Source of the DNA: Anastrepha obliqua
Taxonomy: Eukaryota; Arthropoda; Insecta; Diptera; Tephritidae
Direction: 5' to 3'
Length of the DNA: 64,000 bases
NCBI RefSeq assembly: GCF_027943255.1
Contig: NC_072896.1
Location: 123,845,879 to 123,909,878 of the forward strand
Both the position numbers and the translations under genes were made by a program. Below the pieces are notes generated by a model, which ran no database searches, had not been told where the DNA came from, and saw only the letters and a program-made list of their open reading frames with translations. Positions 35,017-46,410 of this stretch are shown here, piece after piece (within the stretch, counting starts at the first letter, position 1; each line of letters starts with the position of its first letter).

Positions 35017-35129
35017 CATCACTGATGGCTGTGGCGTTGCGGAAGGAGAAATATGATCGGTTAGGGCTGCGCGCTGCCCGGCTGCCTACGAATAATGCAC
35101 CGTATAAGGCCGCATTGCAGAATCATTGA
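35017..35129 (+). CDS. Candidate terminal coding exon of an unidentified nuclear gene
   Basis: A good acceptor (ATATTTTTTTGTGTAG, ending at 35016) opens a frame that enters with two phase bases. It reads SLMAVALRKEKYDRLG then LRAARLPTNNAPYKAALQNH and stops at TGA 35127-35129. Composition is balanced and GC-rich compared with both flanks, codon usage looks coding, and it matches none of the transposon families in the window. I do not recognise the protein. Upstream exons would lie to the left, possibly beyond large repeat-filled introns. Confidence 0.45.
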
Positions 35130-35134
35130 TGAGC

Positions 35135-36340
35135 TAAAATGAGCACCTTCGATCAACAACAATCACTATGGAGCGCCGCAAGCCATAGTAGCAAAATAAA
35201 CCGCGATAAAGTCCCATTCACGCTCAATTGTCTACAATAGGTAGGGGAAATAAAGCTGTAGATCAGTTAAGATCACCACCGCGAATGGGTGCGGAATTTC
35301 ACTGCATAAAAATACTTGGACTTAAATGCTGCTCTTCTCTTTTGTGCAGACATACTTACCTTCTTGGTAGATATACTTGGCTTCTTATATACACCTTCCT
35401 AGACATGTATGTATGTACGTATGTGATTCATCACATTTCTACTGTATTTAATGCATAGTCACAATATTGTACGCGAGTATGTACGAGTTGAGGCAATATG
35501 ACAAGGTAATTTATGCCTTCACAGCTAAAAAAACTAACCAGGTACGCCACCTGAAAAGTTCACTGATCTTCATTTGTAGCGACAGGATCTTCGCTTTGGT
35601 GCGTTCATTTGCTTACAATCTGCACTAAATTAACCTGAACGTGCGTGCGCCAATTGTATTCTATTTTCCCCTCCTCACTTTAATAAATTATATTAGCAAA
35701 TCAAAATGGAAGCAGGTAATAGATAGTAAGAGCAGTGGAAGAAATAGGAATTTGTAATTAAGGTTGACGTGTGCAAGCAGGTGTAATAATTGGAATCTGC
35801 CATAGAGCACAAATTGAAATTTCAGTGTAGAGGGCTGCCGAATTCTTCGAAAAAGAAGTACTTTACATAAAAATTGGAGCTTAGAAAATACTTATAATTA
35901 AATTCGCAGGGTATACACGCTCTAATAATGAAAAGTATTGTTTTCTGAATGAGTTGATCCGTGACTACTATTCGGAAGTGCACAAGTTCGAAAGAACTCC
36001 TCATAAAAACCTATTTGCCATTCGGAGTCGGCTTAAAACTGTAGGTTACTCCATTTGTTGCAAAAATCATCAAGACGCACAACACAAATAAGCGGACGAG
36101 CTTGACCAAATGCCCAATAAAGAGTGTAAGCGCCATATGCATATAATTTTTTTTCTTTTTTTAAGAATATTGTGGCAAAAATTCAAGTCGATCGGTGAAA
36201 AATTGAAGCGTCCATGGCTCCAGATCGGATTCCTATACCTGAGCGATTTCAAGTCAAGTGAACCAAGTGTTTCGGACATTGTCTTTAATTTTTTTGAAAA
36301 TTTATCTATTTGTAAGCTTGAGTAAGAATAAGAAGTGAAC
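35135..36340. other. Non-coding nuclear DNA
   Basis: A (GTAT)n stretch lies near 35406-35422. The remaining frames are short and unmatched. Confidence 0.35.
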
Positions 36341-36349
36341 TGAAGAAAT

Positions 36350-37300
36350 TTTGAAAAATATTATATTATAAAATCTTTCAGATTTATTCAATGTGGAAAA
36401 TTTGTATTTAGAATTTCTTAGAAATCAAAATCTTCGGTTCTTTCTTACAAGAAATTATTTTTTTAACTTTTTACAATTAAATGCACTTTTGAGAAATTTG
36501 TTTAGAAAAAAATAAAATTTAAGAACAGAAATTCCGCAAAAAAATTAAAAATGTTCAGATTTATGCAATGTGAAAATTTATGTATAGAATTTTTTAAAGT
36601 TTATTATTATTGTAACTTATTTTTTTAACTTTTTAGAATTAAATACGCTGTTGGAAAAAAAAAATTGAAAATGTTTAAGATTTATTCAAAATTTGTATAT
36701 AGAATTTTTTAAAATGAAATATATTCAGTTCTTTCCTTTAGCAAATTATTTTTTGAAACTGAATACAATTTTAAGAAAATTTTTTTATAAAAAAGAACAT
36801 TTTAAAAAAGAAATTTTGAAAAAAAATTAAAAATCTTCAGATTTATTCAACGTTGAAAATTTTTATATAGATTTTTTTAAATATTTTCGGTTCTTTCCTA
36901 CATGAAATTATTTTTTTAATTTTTTAAAACTAACTACACTTGCGAAAAATTTTTGTTAGAAAAAAAAACTTTAAAAAATAGAAATTTTGTAAAAATTAAT
37001 CATTTTCAGATTAATTCAATGTTAAAAATTCTTGTGTAGAGTTTTTTAAACTAGAATATCCTCGATTCAACTTTATTTCAACAAACTTAGAACTAAATGC
37101 ATTTTTCAGAATTTTTTTTAGAAAAAAAGTTATAACAAAAGACATTTAAAAAAATTAAAAATATTCAGATTTAATCAATGTTAGAAATTCTTGTGTTGAT
37201 TTTTTTAGAGTGAAATATTTTCGATTCTTTTTTAACATTTTAGAATTGAATGCTCCTTTGAAAATATTAAAAAAAATTAATTTTTAGAAAAAAATTGTAT
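36350..37300. repeat. Degenerate tandem repeat, roughly 120-180-bp units
   Basis: The phrase TTCAGATTTATTCAATGT recurs with small changes near 36377, 36555, 36674, 36837, 37006 and 37167. Each time it is followed by TATAGAATTTTTTAAA-like, TTCGGTTCTTTCCT-like and GAAATTATTTTTTTAACTTT-like blocks. The array is too AT-rich to code. It looks like an old satellite-type array. Confidence 0.75.
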
Positions 37301-37309
37301 GTCATGTTT

Positions 37310-37690
37310 GTTTTTAATGTCCGTTACAAATCGATCGATCACGAAGTATATTTGTAAGCAGATACAGGGTGTTTCATCGAAAATTTTTATAAAAATCATT
37401 TTTTGTTTGTTTTTAACTTTAATTGTTTGTTTTTTTTATTTTAATTGTAATTTTTTTTTTATTTTAATTGTAATTTTTGAAAAATGCCCGTTGTCGAATC
37501 GATCGAAGCGTCGCTAAGTATATTAGTAAGCGTATACAGGGTATTTCCTCGAAATTTTTTATAAAAATGGTGTATGGTATTTTTTGCTTTTTTTTAATAA
37601 TTTTTTTTAATTGTTATATTTTTTTTCTTCAAACTTGGTATGGCATTTGTCAATGTCGGCAATTTATCAACGTATGCCAAAGTTAACTCG
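37310..37690. repeat. Two copies of a unit of about 170 bp with a non-AT core
   Basis: ATCGATCGATCACGAAGTAT (37329-37348), followed by AAGCAGATACAGGGTGTTTC, recurs at 37497-37565 as ATCGATCGAAGCGTCGCTAA then AAGCGTATACAGGGTATTTC. A T-rich filler separates them. The conserved 'ATACAGGGT' core within AT-rich spacer suggests remnants of a transposon end or a distinct satellite unit. Confidence 0.55.
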
Positions 37691-37699
37691 AACATTGCT

Positions 37700-39400
37700 C
37701 ACATATAGATGGGCCACCTTGTATGTAAATATTATTTACAAACTATGTTGAAAATTATTTTTATATTGCTCTTTTTCACTTTGGTAACGGCTGAGTGTTT
37801 TGTGCCTAGCGAAACCCCAACCCCTTTCAAATACCGCATTTAAGAAATTGTGTTGTTCTTTTCCGCCACCACCAACTATCATAAAATGCTGATTGCTTGG
37901 CAAGTAGCCCATAAGACACTTAAAATTGCCTTCCTCACTTCAAACGAATCTGATATTCTGCCTTAGATAGCTACCTCTGTCATAAAGTACTTGTTAACGT
38001 CATCATCATTATTGTAATCAACTTGCGCGACGTTGTGACGGCGGTTGCACATGCACAAGCAACGGATTTCCCCCATTTCTATATTTTTATCTCTTCGTCT
38101 TTTTGTCTTTTAAAGAAGGCGTTGTAGTCAAAGCCGTTTATTTTCCACTCAAACTTCAGCGGGCAATTTAAACAACTGCAATTTTCCACAAGAAGTGCCT
38201 TAGCTGATAACTGACAGGTTGTAGGCAAATTAACCAAATCAAATGCTTGTGTGTATGATTAGTGTAGAACGGTAATGTCGTACGCTTGTTAAAGGCGAAT
38301 TATGTGGAGCACGCAATGCATAATTTAGAAGGTGGGACGGTTATTGGTTGCGCCTAGAGCCTTTGTAGAAGTGCAATGCGCATTCACTTAATTTATATTT
38401 GCGAGTTTAACAGTTATTTAACCTTAGGAAATGCGCAGTGTCTTTATTTTAGAGCTATGTGTAACATTCAAAGCCACAAAGGGCAAACTCAATAATTGCT
38501 GAAGTTTATCTGAATAAAAAATCAAAAGACTTAAGATACGAACTCGATTTTAGTTAATTTGTACAATCGCGTGTATATCTATGAATAATACATTGATTTA
38601 ACTTAAAACAAATGCATCCATAATATGTCATTATACAAGCATACATTGGCGTACAATTGCGTATATTCCTGCGTACATATACATACATCATTTGCACACT
38701 TTGTGCTCGCGTACGCATAAATCATTCTGCTAAATTGTTGAATATTGCCCACTAGCATCGCGCAACGCAGTGAAGAACTCCCATCGATAACAGCGAAACA
38801 GCAAGTGCCATCAACGCCAACTCACAATCTCAATCGCAAACAGTAGTAACTTTATTATTCAATAGAATCATCCACACAAACGTAAGTCAGTTGAAGCATT
38901 CACCTGCCAGCACCAACTCCACGTAGCTGCTTCTTCCTCGCAGTCCAAATGGCCATGGAAATGCAGGCAGCACTCGGCAGCAGAACAGTGTAAACAGTGC
39001 ATAGCCATGTGCATATGCAGCTTTGTGCAACAGAGACTGTAGCTTCTATGCGCAGTGGTCAGTGAACAACTGGGCAGTCCAGGAGAACGTTTGTGCCATT
39101 GCCTGCGTTTGCGCGCCCATACGGTGTTTGTTTTGACAGATGCAACTGATGATGCACTTAATCGGCTTTTCTTTTGCTATGTGCACTCATATGTAGGCAT
39201 GTGTGTGTTTATTTGTGCAAAACATTGCGCAACGGGGCGTGATAATGGCACATTTGTTGCTATTTAATGTGTCTGCAATATATTTCATTCTCTCGTGTTG
39301 TTGTTTGCTTGTTTTATGTGAGAACTTTTTTTTTGTTTTTAAACTAGCAAATTTTTTTTCTTTTATACTTTAAGAATAAATATTTAACAAAAACATAAAC
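37700..39400. other. Non-coding nuclear DNA, partly GC-richer
   Basis: 38750-39260 is richer in GC and contains a possible donor (CAAAC|GTAAGTCAG near 38881). No frame carries a recognisable domain. Confidence 0.3.
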
Positions 39401-39439
39401 GAATAACCTTAAAATGTGAAATATGCGAATAGTAAATAG

Positions 39440-40690
39440 ACCGTCCACTTCAAAGCATAGGTTAGGGATCACTATCAAATGGACGCTAGTTCCCTCGGAG
39501 GGACCTGTTATCCTAGAGGTGTTCAGGTGGTGGATAGCGAAACGCCTCACAGATATGGGTGGTAGGAGTACATCTCCCGTGAATCGCACAGGTCGAAGAC
39601 GTAAACTTCTTAAAAAAAAACTCCCTCAATCCAAGGTGTGATGCGACCCGTGCCTATTGGGTGGGCTTGGCAGCGGGGGGATTAAATAAGGCTTTCAACG
39701 AAGCCCTTCTGACACCAAACCGCCTCAGGTTGTAATGTTGGCCTTGCCATGATGTGAGGCACTACCTTAGTCAGCCGATTATTTTCCCGTTATCCTCCTT
39801 GGTCACCGCATATGGCGACATTTGCAGCCTCCTGCCAGGGCAGGTGATCATAACAGAAAAAGAATGCACAAAAGCCAAAAAAAGTCGGAAAATATTAACA
39901 AACAAGCAGACAAGTAGACGGATAATCGGCCTGATTTAAAGACAAAACGCACGGACAAGCAGACGGACCTAACGATAAAACGGACGAACACTAACGAACT
40001 GAGAAAGTTGGGAACTCGCTCAGAGGATGAGCTCTTGGCTTCTAGTCAAGAGACAGTTGTTGGCAAAGCTGTGGAAAGCAGCACGCCATCAACTATTAGT
40101 CCACCTTCCAATGAAAAAAGGCCCGTCAAGGTATAAGCTTTACTAGAGGTGTCTCGCTATTATCGGCAGAAGAAGCAAAAATGAGGCGGAAGTTAAAGCT
40201 CATCCAAAATACGAGACCGATAAAGCAAGATGTCAAAAGATGGTCGCTCCAGGCCACCCAGAGAACAGAAGCGGCGAAGCACAATCGCTCGCAAAACAAA
40301 AGCGAAAATTCGAAGCTTCGTAGCGCAAGATGTGAAATGTACGTTTGGCTGGTTTGGGCATTGAAGCTGTGTGAACCAAGGTGTCGGTTGATGAGGTGAC
40401 ACGGGATCACCTACTAACTGCGTTGGTTGACGAATTAACTAAACGCCGTAAGCCTGCAGTGGTCCGAAATCGAAGCACGGCTGTCTCCTATACGTCATGG
40501 CAAGCCCGTTTCAGTGGAGGTGATCCGTGGATACAATGTCATTAAATACGATGATCAGCTTTCACTTGACTTCCTGCAAGCCGCTTTTGGCAAGATGCAG
40601 AACGACTGTGATGGTTTAAGGCTCAAAGTAACCCCGGTCAGCGAGTTTCCACGATGCCGGAGGACTCACATCTATCTATTATCTACCTAA
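39440..40690 (+). mobile_element. Non-LTR retrotransposon 5' UTR and ORF1 remnant, truncated at the mitochondrial block
   Basis: The start (AAACCGCCTCAGGTTGTAAT, CCGATTATTTTCCCGTTATC) resembles the 5' region of R1/LOA-group elements. ORF1-like text follows, with EDELLASSQETVVGKAVESS near 40030. Near 40560-40660 it reads LDFLQAAFGKMQNDCDGLRL then KVTPVSEFPRCRRTH. That resembles the C-terminal region of the DUF4780-type ORF1 proteins of such elements. Frames are broken. The element stops abruptly near 40670-40690, with no ORF2, where AT-rich sequence and then mitochondrial trnW begin. The family call is from memory of sequence style. Confidence 0.5.
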
Positions 40691-40768
40691 CTTTATAATA
40701 TCCTTCCTTATAAGCTAAATCAAAAATTTAATACTTTATAAAAATTTTAGTTTATCATAAAATAAAGA
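40691..40768. other. Nuclear/mitochondrial left junction zone
   Basis: 78 bp of AT-rich sequence lie between the retrotransposon remnant and trnW. In other flies the 3' end of nad2 abuts trnW. None of the three plus frames here looks like a nad2 C-terminus, so nad2 appears to be entirely missing. The exact breakpoint cannot be placed by eye. Confidence 0.5.
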
Positions 40769-40836
40769 AAGGCTTTAAGTTAAGTAAACTAATAACCTTC
40801 AAAGCTATAAATATAAGTTAAATCTTTTAAGCCTTA
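40769..40836 (+). tRNA. trnW: mitochondrial tRNA-Trp (UCA)
   Basis: Acceptor AAGGCTT pairs with AAGCCTT, with anticodon TCA in ACCTTCAAAG. It is the first recognisable mitochondrial gene of the block, in its usual place before trnC. Confidence 0.9.
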
Positions 40837-40897
40837 GTAATACTATATTTATACTCCTTTAGAATTGCAGTCTAATGTCATTATTGACTATAAAGCT
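40829..40897 (-). tRNA. trnC: mitochondrial tRNA-Cys (GCA)
   Basis: The minus strand begins AGCTTTATAGTCAATAATGA with anticodon GCA in ACTGCAATT. The 3' acceptor strand (TAAGGCT) overlaps the end of trnW by about 8 nt, as usual in flies. Confidence 0.85.
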
Positions 40898-41004
40898 CTA
40901 AATTTTAAATTTAATTTTAGTTTAATCTATTTATTTAATAAATTCCTAATTATAAATTTAATTTTATTTTGTTATTTAAACTAAATTTATTATAATTAAA
41001 TTTT
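40898..41004. repeat. Expanded trnC-trnY spacer with repeat A, copy 1
   Basis: About 107 bp separate trnC and trnY, which normally nearly abut. Positions 40917-40988 form a 72-bp sequence (core TTTATTTAATAAATTCCTAA). It is present as a perfect inverted copy at 55625-55696 in the control region, and shorter direct copies occur at several other spacers. Confidence 0.9.
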
Positions 41005-41071
41005 TGATTAAAAAGAATTTATTCTTATAAATAGATTTACAATCTATCCCCTAATCTTCAGCCATTTAATC
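41005..41071 (-). tRNA. trnY: mitochondrial tRNA-Tyr (GUA)
   Basis: The minus strand reads GATTAAATGGCTGAAGATTA with anticodon GTA in ATTGTAAATC and a closing acceptor TTTAATC. It lies upstream of cox1 as in Drosophila. Confidence 0.9.
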
Positions 41072-41117
41072 TATTTATTTCTTATTTAATTATTAAAGAA
41101 TATTTTAATTGTCTTAA

Positions 41118-42652
<1,535 letters not shown>

Positions 42653-42657
<5 letters not shown>

Positions 42658-42718
42658 TATGGCAGATTAGTGCAATGGATTTAAGCTCCATATATAAAGT
42701 ATTTCACTTTTATTAGAA
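42653..42718 (+). tRNA. trnL2: mitochondrial tRNA-Leu2 (UAA)
   Basis: Starts TCTAATATGGCAGATTAG, anticodon TAA in ATTTAAGCT, and closes with TATTAGA. It overlaps the cox1 stop by a few bases. Confidence 0.93.
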
Positions 42719-42806
42719 TTATAAATATAAAACAATTATTTATTTAATAAATTCCTAATTATACATTTAATTTTATAATAATATAATACACATATTTATA
42801 CACACA
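42719..42806. repeat. Expanded trnL2-cox2 spacer with repeat A, copy 3
   Basis: An 88-bp spacer lies where flies normally have about 5 bp. 42738-42776 is a copy of repeat A (TTTATTTAATAAATTCCTAA then TTATACATTTAATTTTAT) with one base change. Confidence 0.85.
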
Positions 42807-43494
42807 ATGACAACATGAGCAGCCCTTGGCCTTCAAGATAGCGCCTCTCCCTTAATAGAACAATTATCATTTTTTCACGATCACACCCTTATAATTTTAG
42901 TAATAATCACAACTTTAGTAGGTTATTTAATATTTATATTATTTTTTAATTCCTATACAAATCGAAATCTACTCCATGGACAAACTATTGAAGTAATTTG
43001 AACAATTTTGCCAGCTATTATTCTATTATTTATTGCTTTTCCTTCTTTACGACTTTTATATCTAATTGACGAAATTAATGAACCTTCAGTAACTCTAAAA
43101 GCTATTGGACACCAATGATACTGAAGTTATGAATATTCAGATTTTATAAATGTAGAATTTGATTCATATATAATCCCAACAAATGAATTAACAGTAGATA
43201 GATTCCGATTACTAGATGTAGATAATCGTGTTATTTTACCAATAAATTCACAAATTCGTATTTTAGTAACAGCAGCAGATGTAATCCATTCATGAACAGT
43301 ACCCGCTCTTGGAGTAAAGGTAGATGGAACTCCTGGACGATTAAATCAAATTAATTTTTTAATAAATCGACCAGGATTATTCTACGGTCAATGTTCTGAA
43401 ATTTGTGGTGCTAATCATAGTTTTATACCTATTGTCATTGAAAGTATTCCTGTTAACCATTTTATTAAATGAATTACAAATAGAGTAAATTCAT
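42807..43494 (+). CDS. cox2: Cytochrome c oxidase subunit II
   Basis: This subunit carries the binuclear CuA centre that takes electrons from cytochrome c into complex IV. It has 229 codons from ATG ([20 protein letters not shown]), with an incomplete T stop completed by polyadenylation at the trnK boundary. Two N-terminal membrane helices precede the intermembrane cupredoxin domain. The CuA ligands are in the C-terminal block [15 protein letters not shown], with an upstream His in DVIHSWTVP. I read the whole gene without a break, and the length matches other flies. Confidence 0.95.
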
Positions 43495-43565
43495 CATTAG
43501 ATGACTGAAAGCAAGTACTGGTCTCTTAAACCACTCAATAGTAAATTAGCACTTACTTCTAATGA
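43495..43565 (+). tRNA. trnK: mitochondrial tRNA-Lys (CUU)
   Basis: CATTAGATGACTGAAAGCAA start, CTT anticodon in GGTCTCTTAAACC, 3' TCTAATGA. It abuts cox2. Confidence 0.92.
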
Positions 43566-43593
43566 TTTATAAATTATATTTAATAATAATAAT

Positions 43594-43661
43594 AAAAAAT
43601 TAGTTAAATATATAACATTAGTTTGTCAAACTAAAATTATTAAACTTATTAATATTTTTTA
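43594..43661 (+). tRNA. trnD: mitochondrial tRNA-Asp (GUC)
   Basis: AAAAAAT pairs with ATTTTTT, with anticodon GTC in TTTGTCAAA. It lies between trnK and atp8. The spacer of about 28 nt before it is AT-only. Confidence 0.92.
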
Positions 43662-43823
43662 ATCCCACAAATAGCCCCAATTGGTTGATTAAGTTTATTT
43701 ATTATTTTTTCTATCACATTTATACTTTTTAGAATAATAAATTATTACTCTATAATCCCTCAATCCCCTAAATCTGATTCAACTAAAAAATCTTCAACTC
43801 AACCTCTTAATTGAAAATGATAA
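43662..43823 (+). CDS. atp8: ATP synthase F0 subunit 8
   Basis: Small membrane subunit of complex V. It has 53 codons from ATC to TAA, starting IPQMAPIGWLSLFIIFSITF and ending QPLNWKW. One N-terminal helix precedes a polar tail with the usual PQ, Ser and Lys residues. It overlaps atp6 by 7 nt (ATGATAA) in the standard way, implying translation from a shared bicistronic mRNA. Confidence 0.95.
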
Positions 43824-44494
43824 CAAATTTATTCTCAGTTTTTGACCCCACCTCAAGTATTTTTAATTTATCTCTTAATTGAATAAGAACTCTTTTAGGA
43901 TTAATAGTAATCCCTTCAACATATTGATTAATACCCTCACGATATCATATTTTCTGAAATTCAATTTTATTAACTTTACATAAAGAGTTTAAAACTTTAT
44001 TAGGATCTACAGGACATTCAGGATCAACTTTTATTTTCGTTTCTTTATTTTCACTAATTTTATTTAATAATTTTATAGGATTATTCCCTTATATTTTCAC
44101 AAGTACAAGCCATTTAACATTAACTTTAACATTAGCTTTACCTTTATGATTATGTTTTATAATTTATGGTTGAATTAATCATACCCAACATATATTTGCA
44201 CATTTAGTTCCTCAAGGAACGCCAGCAATTTTAATACCATTCATAGTATGTATTGAAACAATTAGAAATTTAATTCGACCAGGAACTTTAGCAGTACGAT
44301 TGGCAGCTAATATAATTGCAGGTCACTTACTATTAACTCTTCTAGGAAATACAGGTCCATCACTTTCATATACTATTATTTCGCTATTAATTATTGCTCA
44401 AATTGCTTTATTAGTACTTGAGTCAGCTGTAGCAATTATTCAATCCTATGTATTCGCAGTATTAAGTACTTTATACTCTAGAGAAGTAAATTAA
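43817..44494 (+). CDS. atp6: ATP synthase F0 subunit 6
   Basis: Subunit a of the proton channel of complex V. It has 225 codons from ATG to TAA with no break. The N-terminus is [20 protein letters not shown]. The conserved helix carrying the essential Arg reads [20 protein letters not shown]. The C-terminus [16 protein letters not shown] is complete. Length equals the fly norm. Confidence 0.95.
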
Positions 44495-44503
44495 TTTTAA
44501 ATA

Positions 44504-45292
44504 ATGTCAACACACGCTAATCACCCATTCCACTTAGTAGATTATAGCCCATGACCTTTAACAGGAGCTATTGGAGCAATAACATGAGTTTCAGGTTTAG
44601 TTAAATGATTCCATCAATATGATATTTCATTCTTCTTATTAGGTAATATTATTACTATTTTAACTGTCTATCAATGATGACGAGATGTTTCTCGTGAAGG
44701 AACTTTCCAAGGGTTACACACCCTACCTGTAACATTAGGCCTACGATGAGGAATAATTTTATTTATTTTATCAGAAGTTTTATTTTTTGTATCATTTTTT
44801 TGAGCTTTTTTTCATAGTAGATTATCTCCAACAATTGAATTAGGAGCTTCATGACCACCAGCCGGAATTAAACCTTTCAACCCATTTCAAATTCCTTTAT
44901 TAAATACAGCTATCTTATTAGCCTCAGGAGTAACTGTAACATGAGCCCATCATAGTTTAATAGAAGGTAATCATTCTCAAGCTACACAAGGGTTATTCTT
45001 CACAGTATTATTAGGAGTATATTTTACTATTTTACAAGCATATGAATATATTGAAGCACCATTCACAATTGCTGACTCAGTTTACGGATCTACGTTTTTT
45101 ATAGCTACAGGATTTCATGGAATCCATGTATTAATTGGAACAACTTTTTTATTAATCTGTTTAATCCGACATTTAAATAATCATTTTTCAAAAACACATC
45201 ATTTCGGTTTTGAAGCAGCTGCTTGATACTGACATTTCGTTGATATTGTTTGATTATTTTTATATATTTCAATTTATTGATGAGGAGGATAA
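44504..45292 (+). CDS. cox3: Cytochrome c oxidase subunit III
   Basis: Seven-helix core subunit of complex IV without metal centres. It has 262 codons from ATG ([20 protein letters not shown]) to TAA ([16 protein letters not shown]). All TGA codons fall at conserved Trp positions, so the mitochondrial code is required. No frameshift seen. Confidence 0.95.
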
Positions 45293-45319
45293 TAAAGTAA
45301 TATAATTAATATTTACAAT

Positions 45320-45385
45320 ATCTATATAATATATAAAGTATATTTGACTTCCAATCATAAAGTCTACTAATTGGTAGTATAGATA
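45320..45385 (+). tRNA. trnG: mitochondrial tRNA-Gly (UCC)
   Basis: ATCTATA pairs with TATAGAT, with anticodon TCC in GACTTCCAATC. It lies between cox3 and nad3. Confidence 0.9.
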
Positions 45386-45739
45386 ATTTTTTCAATTATT
45401 ATTATAGCTCTAACCCTAATAACAATTACAAGTATTGTAATAATTTTAGCTTCTATTTTATCAAAAAAAAGTATAGCAGATCGTGAAAAATGTTCCCCAT
45501 TTGAATGTGGGTTTGACCCAAAATCATCATCACGTCTTCCATTCTCTATACGATTCTTCCTAATTACAATTATTTTTTTAATTTTTGATGTAGAAATTGC
45601 ATTAATTTTACCAATAATTTTAATTATTAATTTATCAAATATTATAATATGAACAATTACATCAATTATTTTTATTATAATCTTAATTATTGGTTTATAT
45701 CACGAATGAAACCAAGGTATATTAAATTGATCTAACTAA
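45386..45739 (+). CDS. nad3: NADH dehydrogenase subunit 3
   Basis: Membrane subunit of complex I; its matrix loop near the quinone site carries the switch Cys ([20 protein letters not shown]). It has 117 codons from ATT to TAA, directly after trnG. An ATA three bases earlier (45383) would add one codon and overlap the tRNA. The length with ATT equals the fly norm. No break. Confidence 0.93.
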
Positions 45740-45763
45740 CATTATAAATAATATAAATAAAAT

Positions 45764-45824
45764 AGGATTGTAGTTAATTATAACATTTGATTTGCATTCA
45801 AAAAGTATTGAATTTTCAATCTAT
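45764..45824 (+). tRNA. trnA: mitochondrial tRNA-Ala (UGC)
   Basis: Starts AGGATTGTAGTTAATTATAA, with anticodon TGC in GATTTGCATTC and a CAATCTA 3' strand. The 3' boundary is approximate. Confidence 0.88.
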
Positions 45825-45828
45825 CTTA

Positions 45829-45868
45829 TTAATCTATTTATTTAATAAATTCCTAATTATTAATTTAA
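45829..45868. repeat. Repeat A, copy 4 (trnA-trnR spacer)
   Basis: A direct copy of the repeat core (TTTATTTAATAAATTCCTAA) fills the spacer of about 55 bp between trnA and trnR, which are nearly adjacent in other flies. Confidence 0.85.
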
Positions 45869-45879
45869 TAAGTAAAAAT

Positions 45880-45944
45880 GAATATGAAGCGATTTATTGC
45901 AATTAGTTTCGACCTAATTTTAGGTAATTTACTACCCTTATTCT
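45880..45944 (+). tRNA. trnR: mitochondrial tRNA-Arg (UCG)
   Basis: GAATATGAAGCGATTTATTG start, anticodon TCG in TTTCGACC, 3' end TTATTC. Confidence 0.88.
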
Positions 45945-45955
45945 AAATTCAGAAT

Positions 45956-46002
45956 TTAGTTTAATCTATTTATTTAATAAATTCCTAATTATAAATTTAA
46001 TT
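45956..46002. repeat. Repeat A, copy 5 (trnR-trnN spacer)
   Basis: A direct copy beginning TTAGTTTAATCTATTTATTT. Its 3' end (AAATTTAATT) merges with the first bases of trnN. Confidence 0.85.
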
Positions 46003-46061
46003 GAAGCCAAAAAGAGGCATATCACTGTTAATGATAGAACTGAAAATTAGTTTCCAATTAA
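45997..46061 (+). tRNA. trnN: mitochondrial tRNA-Asn (GUU)
   Basis: TTAATTGAAGCCAAAAAGAG start, anticodon GTT in CACTGTTAATG, 3' CAATTAA. Confidence 0.92.
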
Positions 46062-46062
46062 G

Positions 46063-46130
46063 GAAGTAAGATGTTCAAGAAAAAGCTGCTAACTTTTATC
46101 TTTTAATGGTTAAATTCCATTTATACTTCT
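46063..46130 (+). tRNA. trnS1: mitochondrial tRNA-Ser1 (GCU)
   Basis: GAAGTAAGATGTTCAAGAAA start, anticodon GCT in AGCTGCTAACT, ending TATACTTCT. The D arm is reduced, as in other animal trnS1. Confidence 0.9.
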
Positions 46131-46195
46131 ATTTATATAGTTTAACAAAAACATTACATTTTCATTGTAAAATTAAAAATATTTTTTTTATAAAT
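46131..46195 (+). tRNA. trnE: mitochondrial tRNA-Glu (UUC)
   Basis: ATTTATATAGTTTAACAAAA start, anticodon TTC in CATTTTCATTG, 3' TATAAAT. Confidence 0.92.
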
Positions 46196-46343
46196 TACTA
46201 AATTTTATTACTTAAATTAATTTAAAAATTAATAATAAAATTATTTATAATAATCCATTACTAAAAAAAATTCAATGAAAACAGCTTATTTCATTTCAAA
46301 TAAGTTATTTTCCTTTATACAATTTACTAAAAATTATTCACTA
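46196..46343. repeat. Expanded trnE-trnF spacer with repeat B, copy 1
   Basis: A spacer of about 148 bp lies where flies have few bases. 46268-46305 carries repeat B (AAATTCAATGAAAACAGCTT then ATTTCATTTCAAATAAG), which recurs twice in the control region. Here the outer closing arm of its stem is missing. Confidence 0.85.
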
Positions 46344-46344
46344 C

Positions 46345-46410
46345 ATTCAAGAATTAAACAATTACCCTAACATCTTCAGTGTTATACTCTACAATTTGAG
46401 CTACTTGAAT
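46345..46410 (-). tRNA. trnF: mitochondrial tRNA-Phe (GAA)
   Basis: The minus strand reads ATTCAAGTAGCTCAAATTGT with anticodon GAA in CACTGAAGATG and a CTTGAAT closing strand. Confidence 0.92.

Noticed and set aside
36350..37690. CRISPR-like array
   Set aside because: Units are long, degenerate and AT-rich with no unique spacers of constant length; the window is eukaryotic.
40691..40768. 3' end of nad2 before trnW
   Set aside because: None of the plus-strand frames reads like a fly nad2 C-terminus, so the gene is treated as absent rather than partial.
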